A stretch of 64,000 nt of DNA, taken from NCBI RefSeq assembly GCF_009498235.1, contig NZ_CP044205.1, positions 3,039,389 through 3,103,388 on the forward strand, in the 5' to 3' direction. Positions within the stretch are counted from its first letter, which is position 1; every line of letters begins with the position of its first letter. This document shows positions 37,521 through 46,146 of the stretch, piece by piece. Under the pieces are notes generated by a model, which was given only the letters and a program-made list of their open reading frames with translations, ran no database searches and was not told where the DNA came from. This DNA comes from Candidatus Methylospira mobilis. Its GTDB lineage: Bacteria; Pseudomonadota; Gammaproteobacteria; Methylococcales; Methylococcaceae. A program made the translations under genes and the position numbers.

Positions 37521-39806
37521 ATGTTGGGTAAGGAACTCGAACAATCGTTAAACACGGCCTTCCGCAGAGCCTTCGAAAAGCGGCACGAGTTCATTACCGT
37601 CGAGCACCTGTTGCTGGCGATGACGGAAAACGCCACGGCAGCCAATGTCCTGCGCGCCTGCGCATGCAATATCGAGCAGCTAAAAACCGAACTGGATTCT
37701 TTTCTCGATGAAACAACGCCGTTAATCGCCCCAGGAGTCAAGAAAGATACGCAACCGACGCTCGGATTCCAGCGCGTGATGCAACGCGCGGCCTTCCACG
37801 TGCAATCCTCCGGCAGGCAAGAGGTAACCGGGGCCAACATTCTGGTGGCATTGTTCGGCGAACAGGACTCCCATGCAGTCTATCTGCTGAACAAGCAGGA
37901 AATTACGCGTCTGGACGTGGTCAACTACATCTCGCATGGCGTTTCCCGCATTCGTGAATCGGACGAATCCACCCACCATAAAGCAAATAGCGGTCAGGAA
38001 GACGCCGAAAACAGCAGTGTGATCAATCCGTTGGAAAAATTCGCTTCCGACTTGAACGAGCTGGCGCGCAGGGGCGAGATAGACCCGCTCATAGGTCGAA
38101 GAGAAGAAGTCGAGCGCACCATCCAGGTGCTGTGCCGCCGCCGTAAAAACAATCCGTTGCTGGTCGGAGAGGCCGGCGTAGGTAAAACCGCCATTGCCGA
38201 AGGCCTGGCGAAAAAGATAGTCGAAAACGATGTGCCGGACGTATTGCGCGACAGCATCATATACTCGCTCGACCTCGGCGCGCTGGTAGCCGGGACCAAA
38301 TACCGCGGCGATTTTGAAAAACGCCTCAAAGGCTTGCTGACACAGATAAAAAAACAGAAAAACGCCATCCTGTTTATCGATGAAATTCATACCATCATCG
38401 GCGCCGGCTCCGCATCGGGCGGCGTCATGGATGCATCGAACCTGATCAAACCGATGCTGGCGTCCGGCGCGTTGCGCTGCATAGGCTCCACCACCTATCA
38501 GGAGTATCGCGGTATTTTCGAAAAAGATCGGGCGCTGGCGCGCCGCTTTCAGAAAATCGACATTCACGAACCCAACGTCGAAGAAACCTATCAGATACTA
38601 AAGGGTTTGAAATCCCGTTTCGAACAGCATCACGACGTCAAATATTCGCTTGCAGCGCTCAAAACCGCCGCAGAGCTGTCGAACCGCTATATCAACGACC
38701 GGTTTCTGCCCGACAAAGCCATAGACGTCATCGACGAAGCAGGCGCATCGCAACGCCTGCTGCCCGCGTCGCGGCGCAAAAAACTGTTGGGGACCCAGGA
38801 CATAGAAGATGTCGTCGCCCGAATCGCACGCGTCCCGGCCAAGACGGTTTCCACGCATGACAAGGATAAGCTGAAAAACCTGGAAAAAAACCTGGCGCTG
38901 CTGGTCTTCGGACAAAACGAGGCCATTTCCGCGCTGGCGTCGGCCATCAAGCTGGCACGGGCCGGTTTACGCGAACAGCAGAAGCCGATCGGTTCGTTTC
39001 TGTTTTCCGGCCCTACCGGCGTCGGTAAAACCGAGGTCTGCCGCCAGCTTGCAGCGGCGATGGGCATAGAGCTGATACGCTTCGACATGTCGGAATACAT
39101 GGAACGGCACACAGTTTCACGGCTGATCGGCGCGCCGCCGGGCTATGTCGGCTACGATCAGGGCGGACTGTTGACCGACGCCGTCAACAAGACGCCGCAC
39201 GCCGTGCTGTTGCTGGACGAAATCGAAAAAGCGCATCCGGATGTATTCAACCTGCTGCTTCAGGTCATGGATCACGGCACGCTCACCGACAACAATGGAC
39301 GCAAGGCCGATTTTCGCAATATCGTTCTCGTCATGACCACAAACGCCGGCGCTGCGGAAACCGACCGCGCTTCCATCGGCTTTACCCACCAGGATCACAG
39401 CAGCGACGGCATGAAAGCCATAGAACGCCTGTTTTCACCCGAATTTCGCAACCGGCTCGACGCAATTATCCCGTTTAAGGCACTGGATCGCGACGTTATC
39501 AGGCAGGTTGTTGACAAGTTCATGTTCGAACTGGAGTCGCAGCTCGCCGAAAAACATGTCACTCTCGTGCTGGAATCCGAGGCGCGCGAATGGCTGGCGG
39601 AGCACGGTTGCGATACGCGCATGGGTGCGCGGCCAATGGCCCGCGTAATTCAGGAAAACATCAAGAAACCGCTTGCGGAAGAATTGCTGTTCGGCAAACT
39701 GGCTCATGGCGGCACGGTCAGAATCGGCGTGAAAGACGACCATCTGAGCTTCGAGATCACCGGCTCGCATCACAAAGAGAAGGCATTGGAAGCGGAAGTG
39801 CATTGA
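37521..39806 (+). CDS. clpA: Clp protease ATP-binding subunit ClpA
   Basis: A 761-residue AAA+ unfoldase, the standard ClpA length. An N-terminal Clp-N domain (1-145) binds ClpS. AAA-1 has GEAGVGKTAIAEGLAKKI and Walker B AILFIDEIH; AAA-2 has SGPTGVGKTEVCRQL and VLLLDEIEKAHPDVFN. The C-terminal D2-small domain follows. AGAGGAG precedes the ATG. It works with ClpP, which is not in the window. Confidence 0.97.
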   Translation: MLGKELEQSLNTAFRRAFEKRHEFITVEHLLLAMTENATAANVLRACACNIEQLKTELDSFLDETTPLIAPGVKKDTQPTLGFQRVMQRAAFHVQSSGRQEVTGANILVALFGEQDSHAVYLLNKQEITRLDVVNYISHGVSRIRESDESTHHKANSGQEDAENSSVINPLEKFASDLNELARRGEIDPLIGRREEVERTIQVLCRRRKNNPLLVGEAGVGKTAIAEGLAKKIVENDVPDVLRDSIIYSLDLGALVAGTKYRGDFEKRLKGLLTQIKKQKNAILFIDEIHTIIGAGSASGGVMDASNLIKPMLASGALRCIGSTTYQEYRGIFEKDRALARRFQKIDIHEPNVEETYQILKGLKSRFEQHHDVKYSLAALKTAAELSNRYINDRFLPDKAIDVIDEAGASQRLLPASRRKKLLGTQDIEDVVARIARVPAKTVSTHDKDKLKNLEKNLALLVFGQNEAISALASAIKLARAGLREQQKPIGSFLFSGPTGVGKTEVCRQLAAAMGIELIRFDMSEYMERHTVSRLIGAPPGYVGYDQGGLLTDAVNKTPHAVLLLDEIEKAHPDVFNLLLQVMDHGTLTDNNGRKADFRNIVLVMTTNAGAAETDRASIGFTHQDHSSDGMKAIERLFSPEFRNRLDAIIPFKALDRDVIRQVVDKFMFELESQLAEKHVTLVLESEAREWLAEHGCDTRMGARPMARVIQENIKKPLAEELLFGKLAHGGTVRIGVKDDHLSFEITGSHHKEKALEAEVH

Positions 39807-40009
39807 GCGCACCTTCTCGCTGATGAATACAAGCCGTCCACGAATCGCTGTGCAGAACGGATATCTCCAATCATATTGAGAACAGACACCGGCTGCATTA
39901 AAAGGGAAGAGCCGAATTGCAGCCCCGATAACACGCGCTGAGCCCCTCACCCTGCAAGGCCGCCTTTCGCTTTGGACTTGCGGTGTCTGGAATTTCGTTT
40001 GGGGATATT

Positions 40010-40951
40010 ATGTTAAAGTTGCCGGATCCAGCTTTTACTCAAAACATACGCCTGCATTTGAAGTTCCGGATAATGGTTTATGCCGCGGCCTGTTTAACGG
40101 CCTGGTCATGCGCTTCTCTAGCCGATGCACACACGCTGGCCGGAAACTGGTTCAAGGAACCCGATAGCTGGGTCTATCAAGGACAAATCGATCTTGCCGA
40201 CGCAGGACTTGAACCGATAGACAAGATATATCTGACAGGCGGCCGTTTCTGGCAGCAGGCGGATTTTGAAGTGAATACGAGCGATCATTATGTGCTGGAC
40301 TTCAAAAACACCAGCGTTATCGGCTATTTTCGCCATATCATCCTGAATGCGTCGGGGTATCCGCTAGTCGATGTAAGGGGAGGAATACAAAGCAGCGAAA
40401 CCAACCCGTTCTTTCTGCGGCACGGTCGCGAAGCCGACCTTCCCGCAGGACGATACCGTTTGCTGACTGAACTGGATTCCCCGGTTTTCGTCGCTTACCC
40501 GCAACCGTATCTGGACACGCTGGAACATTATCGGCAAGCGATCAAGCAGTGTAACGCATTGACGCTGCTGTGCATGGGCGTACTTCTAAGCTTGATCGTC
40601 TATTACATGGCCCAGGCGCTCGCCGGCCGGCGCCTGTCGGACGCCATGTACTCCCTTTTCATCCTTTGCGCTTTTGTATTCGGAAGCTCTACGCTACTGG
40701 TGTTTTCGGAGCTGTTCGGCATGCGCTCAATGTTCCCGGTCAGAACGCCCATCCTGTTCGCCAGTTGCGCCTATGTGCTGTTTGTCATGGCGCTGCTGAA
40801 AATCCGCGCCGACAATTATCCGCGTCTGCGTATGGCCGGCGAGGCAGTTCTCGCGCTGCTTTGCGTGATGGTAATAGTGGGTTTGGCACTGCCGAATTGG
40901 GACATTGAGATCACCCGTTACGCTCTTGTCCTGTTTTCGTTCTACGGCATG
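40010..40951 (+). pseudogene. 7TM-DISM-type diguanylate cyclase, 5' part (IS-interrupted)
   Basis: The first 314 codons of a membrane diguanylate cyclase. A signal sequence (MVYAAACLTAWSCASLADAH) leads to an extracytoplasmic sensory domain of the 7TM-DISM extracellular 2 type (NWFKEPDSWVYQGQIDLADA; GYFRHIILNASGYPLVDVRG) and the first TM helices. The gene is broken at 40949-40951 by an IS. Removing the IS and one ATG target copy joins it in frame to 42233, giving 557 residues. Start 40010 is preceded by GGGGAT; a GTG at 39983 is an alternative. Confidence 0.85.
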
Positions 40952-41015
40952 TGTAATGGTTTAATGAACCCGGACACTTCCAAAGGCAGAATTTATACTG
41001 TCAGCAGAGGTGAGC

Positions 41016-41333
41016 ATGAAGACAAACGAGACAAAATACAAGCGCCCCAAATACAGTCTGGAATTCAAGCAGGATGCCGCCAAGCTGGTTCTTGAAAAAG
41101 GCTACAGCCTGAACCAGGCTGCCGATCATTTGGGCATATCATTAAGTGCCCTGGGACGCTGGGTCCGGGCGGAACGCAAGCCTTCCGGCAATGAGTCTGC
41201 GACGAAAAAGCCAGGCTTGAATCTGGGGGATCACGATGAATTGATTCGTTTGCGTAAGGAAATTGAACAATTACGCATGGAGCGTGAAATCTTAAAAAAG
41301 GCCGCAGTCTTCTTTGCGAAAGAAGCCGAATAA
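41016..41333 (+). CDS. IS3-family transposase OrfA
   Basis: A 105-residue DNA-binding protein. The helix-turn-helix (KYSLEFKQDAAKLVLEKGYS; LNQAADHLGISLSALGRWVR) is followed by a leucine-zipper-like helix (LIRLRKEIEQLRMEREILKK). A AAA AAG slippery heptamer at 41294-41300, in the right phase, should shift ribosomes −1 to make the OrfAB transposase. Confidence 0.93.
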   Translation: MKTNETKYKRPKYSLEFKQDAAKLVLEKGYSLNQAADHLGISLSALGRWVRAERKPSGNESATKKPGLNLGDHDELIRLRKEIEQLRMEREILKKAAVFFAKEAE

Positions 41334-41350
41334 AGTACGGGTTTATTCAG

Positions 41351-42199
41351 GTGCAACAGAAGACGTATCCAGTGACCGTGCTCTGTCGAGTGATGCAGGT
41401 GAGTACCAGTGCGTATTATGAGTGGTTAAAAGCCCGACAGGACAGCGATAAGGATCAACAAGATCAAAAGCTTGCCGAGAAGGCGAGGCAGATTTTCATC
41501 GACAATAAACAGTGCTTTGGTTCGCGTCGTTTAGCGGATCGATTGCAAAAACAAGGTCATGCCGTTGGGCGTTTTAAAACGCGGCGCATCATGCGAGATT
41601 TAAAGTTGAAGGTTCGCTATCCCAGGCGAGTTAAGGTCACCACCGATAGTAACCATAACGAGGCCATTTCGCCCAACCGCTTGGACCGGCAATTCCAGGT
41701 TGCCAAACCCAATCAAGTATGGACGACAGATATTACCTACGTGTGGACCCTACAAGGCTGGCTTTATGTCGCGGTGGTCATCGATCTGTTTTCCCGGCAA
41801 GTCGTGGGCTGGGCGATTGATGATCACATGCGGACCTCGCTGTGCGTCAAGGCCTTGCAAATGGCCTTCTGGCGCCGTAAGCCGCCACCCGGTCTGTTGC
41901 ATCACTCGGATCGTGGCAGCCAGTATGCGAGCCGGGAATATCGCCGGCATTTAGAAGTGATGAAGATGGAACAGAGTATGAGCCGTAAAGGGAACTGTTG
42001 GGACAACTCGCCGACCGAACGCTTTTTTCGCAGCTTGAAGCATGAGCAGCTCAACTACGAAAAATTCAAGACCCAAGAGGCCGCAAAACTGAGTGTGATC
42101 GATTATTTGGCTTTTTATAATGGCCGTCGTTCACACTCAATATTGGGTTATCAGACCCCTCTCGAATTCGAGCGGGAATTTTATCGAAACGCTGCCTGA
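41351..42199 (+). CDS. IS3-family transposase OrfB (DDE catalytic)
   Basis: A 282-residue rve integrase-fold protein. DDE residues: Asp in WTTDITYVW, Asp in LHHSDRGSQYAS, Glu in NSPTERFFRSLK (the 35-residue D-E spacing type). In frame −1 relative to orfA and open back to the slippery site, so it is made mainly as the OrfAB fusion. The GTG at 41351 is only a nominal start. Confidence 0.95.
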   Translation: MQQKTYPVTVLCRVMQVSTSAYYEWLKARQDSDKDQQDQKLAEKARQIFIDNKQCFGSRRLADRLQKQGHAVGRFKTRRIMRDLKLKVRYPRRVKVTTDSNHNEAISPNRLDRQFQVAKPNQVWTTDITYVWTLQGWLYVAVVIDLFSRQVVGWAIDDHMRTSLCVKALQMAFWRRKPPPGLLHHSDRGSQYASREYRRHLEVMKMEQSMSRKGNCWDNSPTERFFRSLKHEQLNYEKFKTQEAAKLSVIDYLAFYNGRRSHSILGYQTPLEFEREFYRNAA

Positions 42200-42232
42200 A
42201 CAGGTGTCCGGTTTTTGTTGACCATTACAATG

Positions 42233-42964
42233 ATTGCCGCCATAGTGCGAGCCTATCATGGCAGCCGTACCGCCTATTTTTTTCTGCTCGCCGTTGCCGC
42301 TCCCTTTGTACTGGGACTCATCGCGATACAGACCGAAAGCATGGATTCCTACACCCTGTACGTCGAACACCTTGGCCTGGTTTCAGTATCGATAGAAGCC
42401 ATGCTGCTGGCGCTGGTGATGACATATCAGATTACCCGGCTTTACCATGACAAGGAACGTGCGGTAGAACGCATGGAGCAAAGCATACGCGACTCGCGCA
42501 CCGATAGCATGACCGGACTGCCCAACCGTATGGCGCTGACGCAGGCGCTGGAAAACCTGCCCCAACAGGGTAGCCTGACCTTCATAGACATCGACGGTCT
42601 CAAGTACTGCAACGATAACTTCGGGCACGCGCGCGGCGACGAGTTGCTATGCACCTTCGCCCGGGGCCTGGGCGTACATCTGGGCTCCGGAGCACAGGCG
42701 CATCGTCTGGGCGGCGATGAATTCGCCATCACCTGCGAACAGGGCAATGTGCAATGGATAGAACAGGCTCTGTTAAAAACAATCGATGACATGCACGCCG
42801 AAGGATTCGAGTTTGCCGGCGCCAGTTCCGGTTCGGCGCATGTCCACGAAACCGAAGACAAGCAAAAGCTACAGCATATCGCCGATTGCCGCATGTATGA
42901 AAACAAACGCAGCAACAAGCGCAGGCGCAAGGAAGATCAGCTTTACAGCGCGATGATTTCGTAA
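42233..42964 (+). pseudogene. 7TM-DISM-type diguanylate cyclase, 3' part with GGDEF domain
   Basis: The last 243 codons of the broken gene. The remaining TM helices (TAYFFLLAVAAPFVLGLIAI; SVSIEAMLLALVMTYQI) lead to a GGDEF domain with RLGGDEFAI as active site; no RxxD inhibition site stands five residues before it. Starts inside or near the IS end (for example 42215 or the ATG at 42230) could still give a membrane-anchored cyclase lacking the sensor. Confidence 0.85.
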
Positions 42965-42993
42965 TTGTTCCGTACATTACTATTCAAAAATCC

Positions 42994-43152
42994 GTAATTA
43001 TTCAGCTACCGGCGTCGGTGCTGGGGTAAGGCGGGCGAGACACGCCGTTAGTCCGTCCGTGGAGGTTCGACTATGGCATCCCTGCCATAGACGGTCTCGC
43101 CAGCCTTACCCCAGCACCTTTGAATAACGGCACATTCGGTGATACTGAATAG
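42994..43152. repeat. CTATTCAG-family intergenic element E
   Basis: Bounded by TAATTATTCAG and CTGAATAG. Inside is a long inverted repeat: GTGCTGGGGTAAGGCGGGCG at 43018 pairs, with one mismatch over 23 bases, with 43095-43117. The transcript would fold into a long stem. It lies 30 bases past the GGDEF gene's stop. Confidence 0.65.
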
Positions 43153-43214
43153 CGCTACAAAAATCCTTACTGAAAAATACAGCAGTTTTAACTTACCCAA
43201 GACAAGGACAAGTT

Positions 43215-44369
43215 ATGCAACGTGTACCTGGTTTGCTCTGGCCGCTTGTATTGTCTGTCGCGCTGTTGCCGGTCGCATCGTGGTTCGCCTACCCCGAAAC
43301 CCACCTACCGCCCGGCTTCGGTGTTTTTCCGCCGCTGTTCGTGGCGGACCCTCCCGGTTTCAAGCCGGTTATATTCGTAGTGTTGGCGCTGATTGAAACC
43401 GCAATAGTTCTCTTGCTGCTGTTCCCGCAATGCTTCGGTTTCATTATGACAGCCTCGCCACCGCGAGCTGACCCGGCGCGGTTCCCGGTTTGGTTCCGGC
43501 CAGGCGCGGCGCTGACGCTGTTTTTCTGGTGGCTGATGTGGATACGGGTAACACCATTCGACAGCCTCGCGTATTACGCGTTTACGCCTTTATGGTGGGG
43601 GTTTATCCTGACCCTGGACGGACTGGTCTATCGGCGTAGCGGCGGTTACTCGCTGCTGGCGTCGCGTCCCGGAACCTTGCTGACCAGCGCAGCGGTGTCG
43701 CTGGCCGGATGGTGCTATTTCGAGTATCTCAACTATTTCGCGCTGGGCAACTGGTACTATCCCAACAGCACGATGCCGGAACTCAGCCACGGCGCCGTGG
43801 TACTGATCTATCTGTTCGCCTACACCACTGTCTGGCCCGCGGTTTTCGAATGGTATACCCTGCTCAACACCTTTCCCTCCCTGGTCTGCCGTTACAGCTG
43901 TGGCCCCCGGATAGCCCTGCCCGGCGGATTGCTGTTGTGGGGCGGTTTTTTCCTGCTGTTTGCCATGGTGTTTTTTCCTTACCCGCTGTTCTGGACAGTA
44001 TGGATCGGGCCTCTGGCGATCTTCTCCGGGCAATTGCTCAGGAAAGGCATATGGAACCCGTTCACCGCGCTGGCGCAAGGCAACTGGAGCCCAGCCTTGT
44101 TGATGGCGCTCAGCGCCCTGTTCAATGGCTTTTTCTGGGAACTATGGAACTGGGGCAGCGCTTATCCGGCGCAACCGGTCGCCAACCCCAATTACTGGAT
44201 GTACGCCATTCCCTACGTAAACGCCATTCACATTTTCGCCGAGATGCCGCTATTGGGATACATGGGCTACATGCCGTTCGGCATTCTGGCCTGGGCGCTG
44301 TTTATCTGGCTGGGCGCATTGTTCGGTTTTGACGCCGCGCTGCTCAAGGATGACGCTGACCGTCGCTGA
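43215..44369 (+). CDS. Uncharacterised polytopic membrane protein (384 aa)
   Basis: About ten hydrophobic segments and an unusual richness in Trp, Tyr and Phe. Distinct blocks are YFEYLNYFALGNWYYPN (about 170-187), FFWELWNWGSAYP (about 308-320) and LLGYMGYMPFGILAWAL (about 348-364), which look like conserved active-site or cofactor-side patches. I do not recognise the family. It starts ATG with AAGGACAAGTT before it and ends in a terminator hairpin, so it is probably a single-gene unit. Confidence 0.7.
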   Translation: MQRVPGLLWPLVLSVALLPVASWFAYPETHLPPGFGVFPPLFVADPPGFKPVIFVVLALIETAIVLLLLFPQCFGFIMTASPPRADPARFPVWFRPGAALTLFFWWLMWIRVTPFDSLAYYAFTPLWWGFILTLDGLVYRRSGGYSLLASRPGTLLTSAAVSLAGWCYFEYLNYFALGNWYYPNSTMPELSHGAVVLIYLFAYTTVWPAVFEWYTLLNTFPSLVCRYSCGPRIALPGGLLLWGGFFLLFAMVFFPYPLFWTVWIGPLAIFSGQLLRKGIWNPFTALAQGNWSPALLMALSALFNGFFWELWNWGSAYPAQPVANPNYWMYAIPYVNAIHIFAEMPLLGYMGYMPFGILAWALFIWLGALFGFDAALLKDDADRR

Positions 44370-44380
44370 AGATTTCCCCG

Positions 44381-44414
44381 CAGGGGCGAATCATTATTCG
44401 CCCCTGTCCCGGTT
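44381..44414 (+). terminator. Rho-independent-like terminator
   Basis: CAGGGGCGAAT and ATTCGCCCCTG pair around a CATT loop, followed closely by a T-run (44411-44418). It lies 11 bases after the stop of the 384-residue membrane protein gene. Confidence 0.75.
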
Positions 44415-44416
44415 TT

Positions 44417-44803
44417 TCAGCCAGCGCCTTCCCTTTCCGGAAAGCCGGTAACGCTGCGTCGGGCTGCGCGGGACGTTTGGCTGGGTACGCTCGATCCAAC
44501 CGCCTTGCAGCGCCGGTGAATGTTGAAACAGTATTGCTTGGCCTGCTCGCGACCAATGGCCGCATCTTTGCTGGATTTTTTAGCTTCGATAACAGCAAGG
44601 GGTTTGCCGTTTTTACCTAGCAGTACATAGTCACTGAACAGGTGGCCTTCATAGGCTGTGCGCGGTTCGGAAATGCCGTCAGGAAGCGGTATTTGAATAT
44701 CGTACTCCTCCGCGACTTGCGTAGGATCTTTGACGTTCCAGCCGGACTTTTCAAGCAGTTTCTCAATCAGTTCTACCCGGGTTTGAGCCTCGGATTTCGC
44801 CAT
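44417..44803 (-). pseudogene. Truncated type I restriction HsdR N-terminal domain
   Basis: Residues 1-95 of this 128-residue frame match the N-terminal nuclease region of HsdR-type proteins: LFSDYVLLGKNGKPLAVIEA with KKSSKDAAIGREQAKQY, carrying the D...ExK nuclease pattern. The sequence then leaves the family after QYCFNIH, becoming basic low-complexity residues (RRCKAVGSSVPSQTSRAARR) with a stop. No helicase domain, HsdM or HsdS is nearby. A decayed remnant is likely; a stand-alone small nuclease cannot be excluded. Confidence 0.7.
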
Positions 44804-44839
44804 GAGTCAACTTCCCCTGTATTATTCAGGAGCGATTAA

Positions 44840-45592
44840 TTATTCGCCCCTGCCAAAAAAAGCCGACAGCAACAAACCGACATCCGCCATGCCCTGCTCC
44901 AGATTGGCATGAATTTCCGGCATGGTAATCTCTGCATCGGTGATGCCCGCCGCCCAGTTGGCGACCACGGCGACACAGGCGTAAGCAATACCGGCTTCGC
45001 GCGCCAGGGCCGCCTCCGGCATGCCGGTCATGCCCACCAGCGTGCAGCCGTCTCTCGCCATGCGCGCAATTTCAGCGGGCGTTTCAAGGCGCGGACCCTG
45101 GGTACAGCCGTAGACGCCGCCGTCGCTCATGCTCAACCCGGCGGATGCTCCGGCCTGCAACAGGGCGGTGCGTAGCGATGAAGTGTAAGGTTCGGTGAAA
45201 TCGATATGCGTAACCTGATCCTGCGTCCCGTCGGAAAAGGTGTGTTCGCGGCCATAGCTGTAATCTATAAGCTGATCGGGGAGTACGATAGCCGCCGGAG
45301 CGGCGAGCTCATCAATGCCGCCGACGGCCGCTACCGCGATAATATGGGTAACCCCCGCCTGTTTAAGCGCGTGGATATTGGCCCGGTAGTTGATGCGATG
45401 CGGCGGGATGGTGTGACGATCACCGTGGCGGGCCAGGAATACCATACGATGCCCGGCCAGCGCGCCTACAGTCAGATCGGCCGAGGGACTGCCGTACGGA
45501 GTTGTCATTGCCTCGCGGCGTTCCACGGCTACGCCGGACAGCCGGCTCAGGCCGGTGCCGCCGATTACGGCATATTTTTCTTTTTCAGTCAT
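44840..45592 (-). CDS. S-methyl-5'-thioinosine (or thioadenosine) phosphorylase
   Basis: A 250-residue purine nucleoside phosphorylase of the MTAP/PNP family, which releases the base and methylthioribose-1-phosphate. Family patterns: VIGGTGLSRLSG at the N-terminus, RHGDRHTIPPHRINYRANI phosphate/ribose contacts, and TQGPRLETPAEI, then GMTGMPEAALAREAGI. The form resembles the Pseudomonas enzyme that prefers methylthioinosine, but that choice rests on one or two residues. It lies 8 bases after hpt, giving a salvage pair. Confidence 0.88.
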   Translation of the reverse strand: MTEKEKYAVIGGTGLSRLSGVAVERREAMTTPYGSPSADLTVGALAGHRMVFLARHGDRHTIPPHRINYRANIHALKQAGVTHIIAVAAVGGIDELAAPAAIVLPDQLIDYSYGREHTFSDGTQDQVTHIDFTEPYTSSLRTALLQAGASAGLSMSDGGVYGCTQGPRLETPAEIARMARDGCTLVGMTGMPEAALAREAGIAYACVAVVANWAAGITDAEITMPEIHANLEQGMADVGLLLSAFFGRGE

Positions 45593-45600
45593 ATGGATAA

Positions 45601-46146
45601 CTATTCCTTACAGGCATAAATTCCCGGCGCATTGCGCAGCGCATTTTTATAATCCAGCCCATAACCGAATAAATAGCGGTTGTCGGTTTCCAGACCGACA
45701 AAATCGGCTGTAACGGGTTTGTCCCGGCCTATTTTCTTTTCGATCAGCGTCGCTGTTTTTACCTGCCGCGCGCCTTCCCGTTCGCAAAATTCGACAATAT
45801 GGGCCAGAGTAATACCTTCGTCCAGGATATCGTCCAGCAGCAAAACGGTACGATCTCTCAGCTCAATCTCGGGAGTTTTCAACCAGACCACTTCGCCACC
45901 TTCGGTATTGCCGCGATAGCGCGTCGCCTGTATCGAGTCTATTTCCAGCGCAAAATCCAGTTGCGACAGCAACTTCCCGGCAAAGATAATACCGCCGTTC
46001 AGCACGGTTAAAACCAGAGGATAGGAACCGGCAAGCTGTCCGGTAATTTCCGCAGCCAGACGGCTTATGGCCTGCTCGACAACAGGCGCTGGATAAAGCA
46101 GGTCCGCTGCCTTCCTGACCTGCCGGTATTCCTCCAAACTAATCAT
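45601..46146 (-). CDS. hpt: Hypoxanthine-guanine phosphoribosyltransferase
   Basis: A 181-residue PRTase that makes IMP/GMP from hypoxanthine/guanine and PRPP. The PRPP motif is VLLLDDILDEGITLA; the hood and C-terminal VGLETDNRYLFGYGLDYKNA complete the family pattern. It would use the hypoxanthine released by the neighbouring phosphorylase. It overlaps the end of nagZ by 8 bases. Confidence 0.92.
   Translation of the reverse strand: MISLEEYRQVRKAADLLYPAPVVEQAISRLAAEITGQLAGSYPLVLTVLNGGIIFAGKLLSQLDFALEIDSIQATRYRGNTEGGEVVWLKTPEIELRDRTVLLLDDILDEGITLAHIVEFCEREGARQVKTATLIEKKIGRDKPVTADFVGLETDNRYLFGYGLDYKNALRNAPGIYACKE

Larger units (their letters stand above)
40952..42229 (+). mobile_element. Complete IS3-family insertion sequence, 1278 bp
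   Basis: Ends are imperfect 26-bp inverted repeats (20 of 26 identical), each starting TGTAATGGT and running to CCGGACAC, and the insertion is flanked by a 3-bp ATG target duplication (40949-40951, 42230-42232). It carries orfA and orfB with a −1 frameshift heptamer. Both ends and both genes look intact, so it may be active. Confidence 0.95.

Noticed and set aside
37722..38567. Minus-strand frame of 281 codons
   Set aside because: Antisense to clpA, no motif or context.
44417..44803. Active type I restriction-modification system
   Set aside because: Only the first ~95 residues of HsdR are present, without helicase, HsdM or HsdS.
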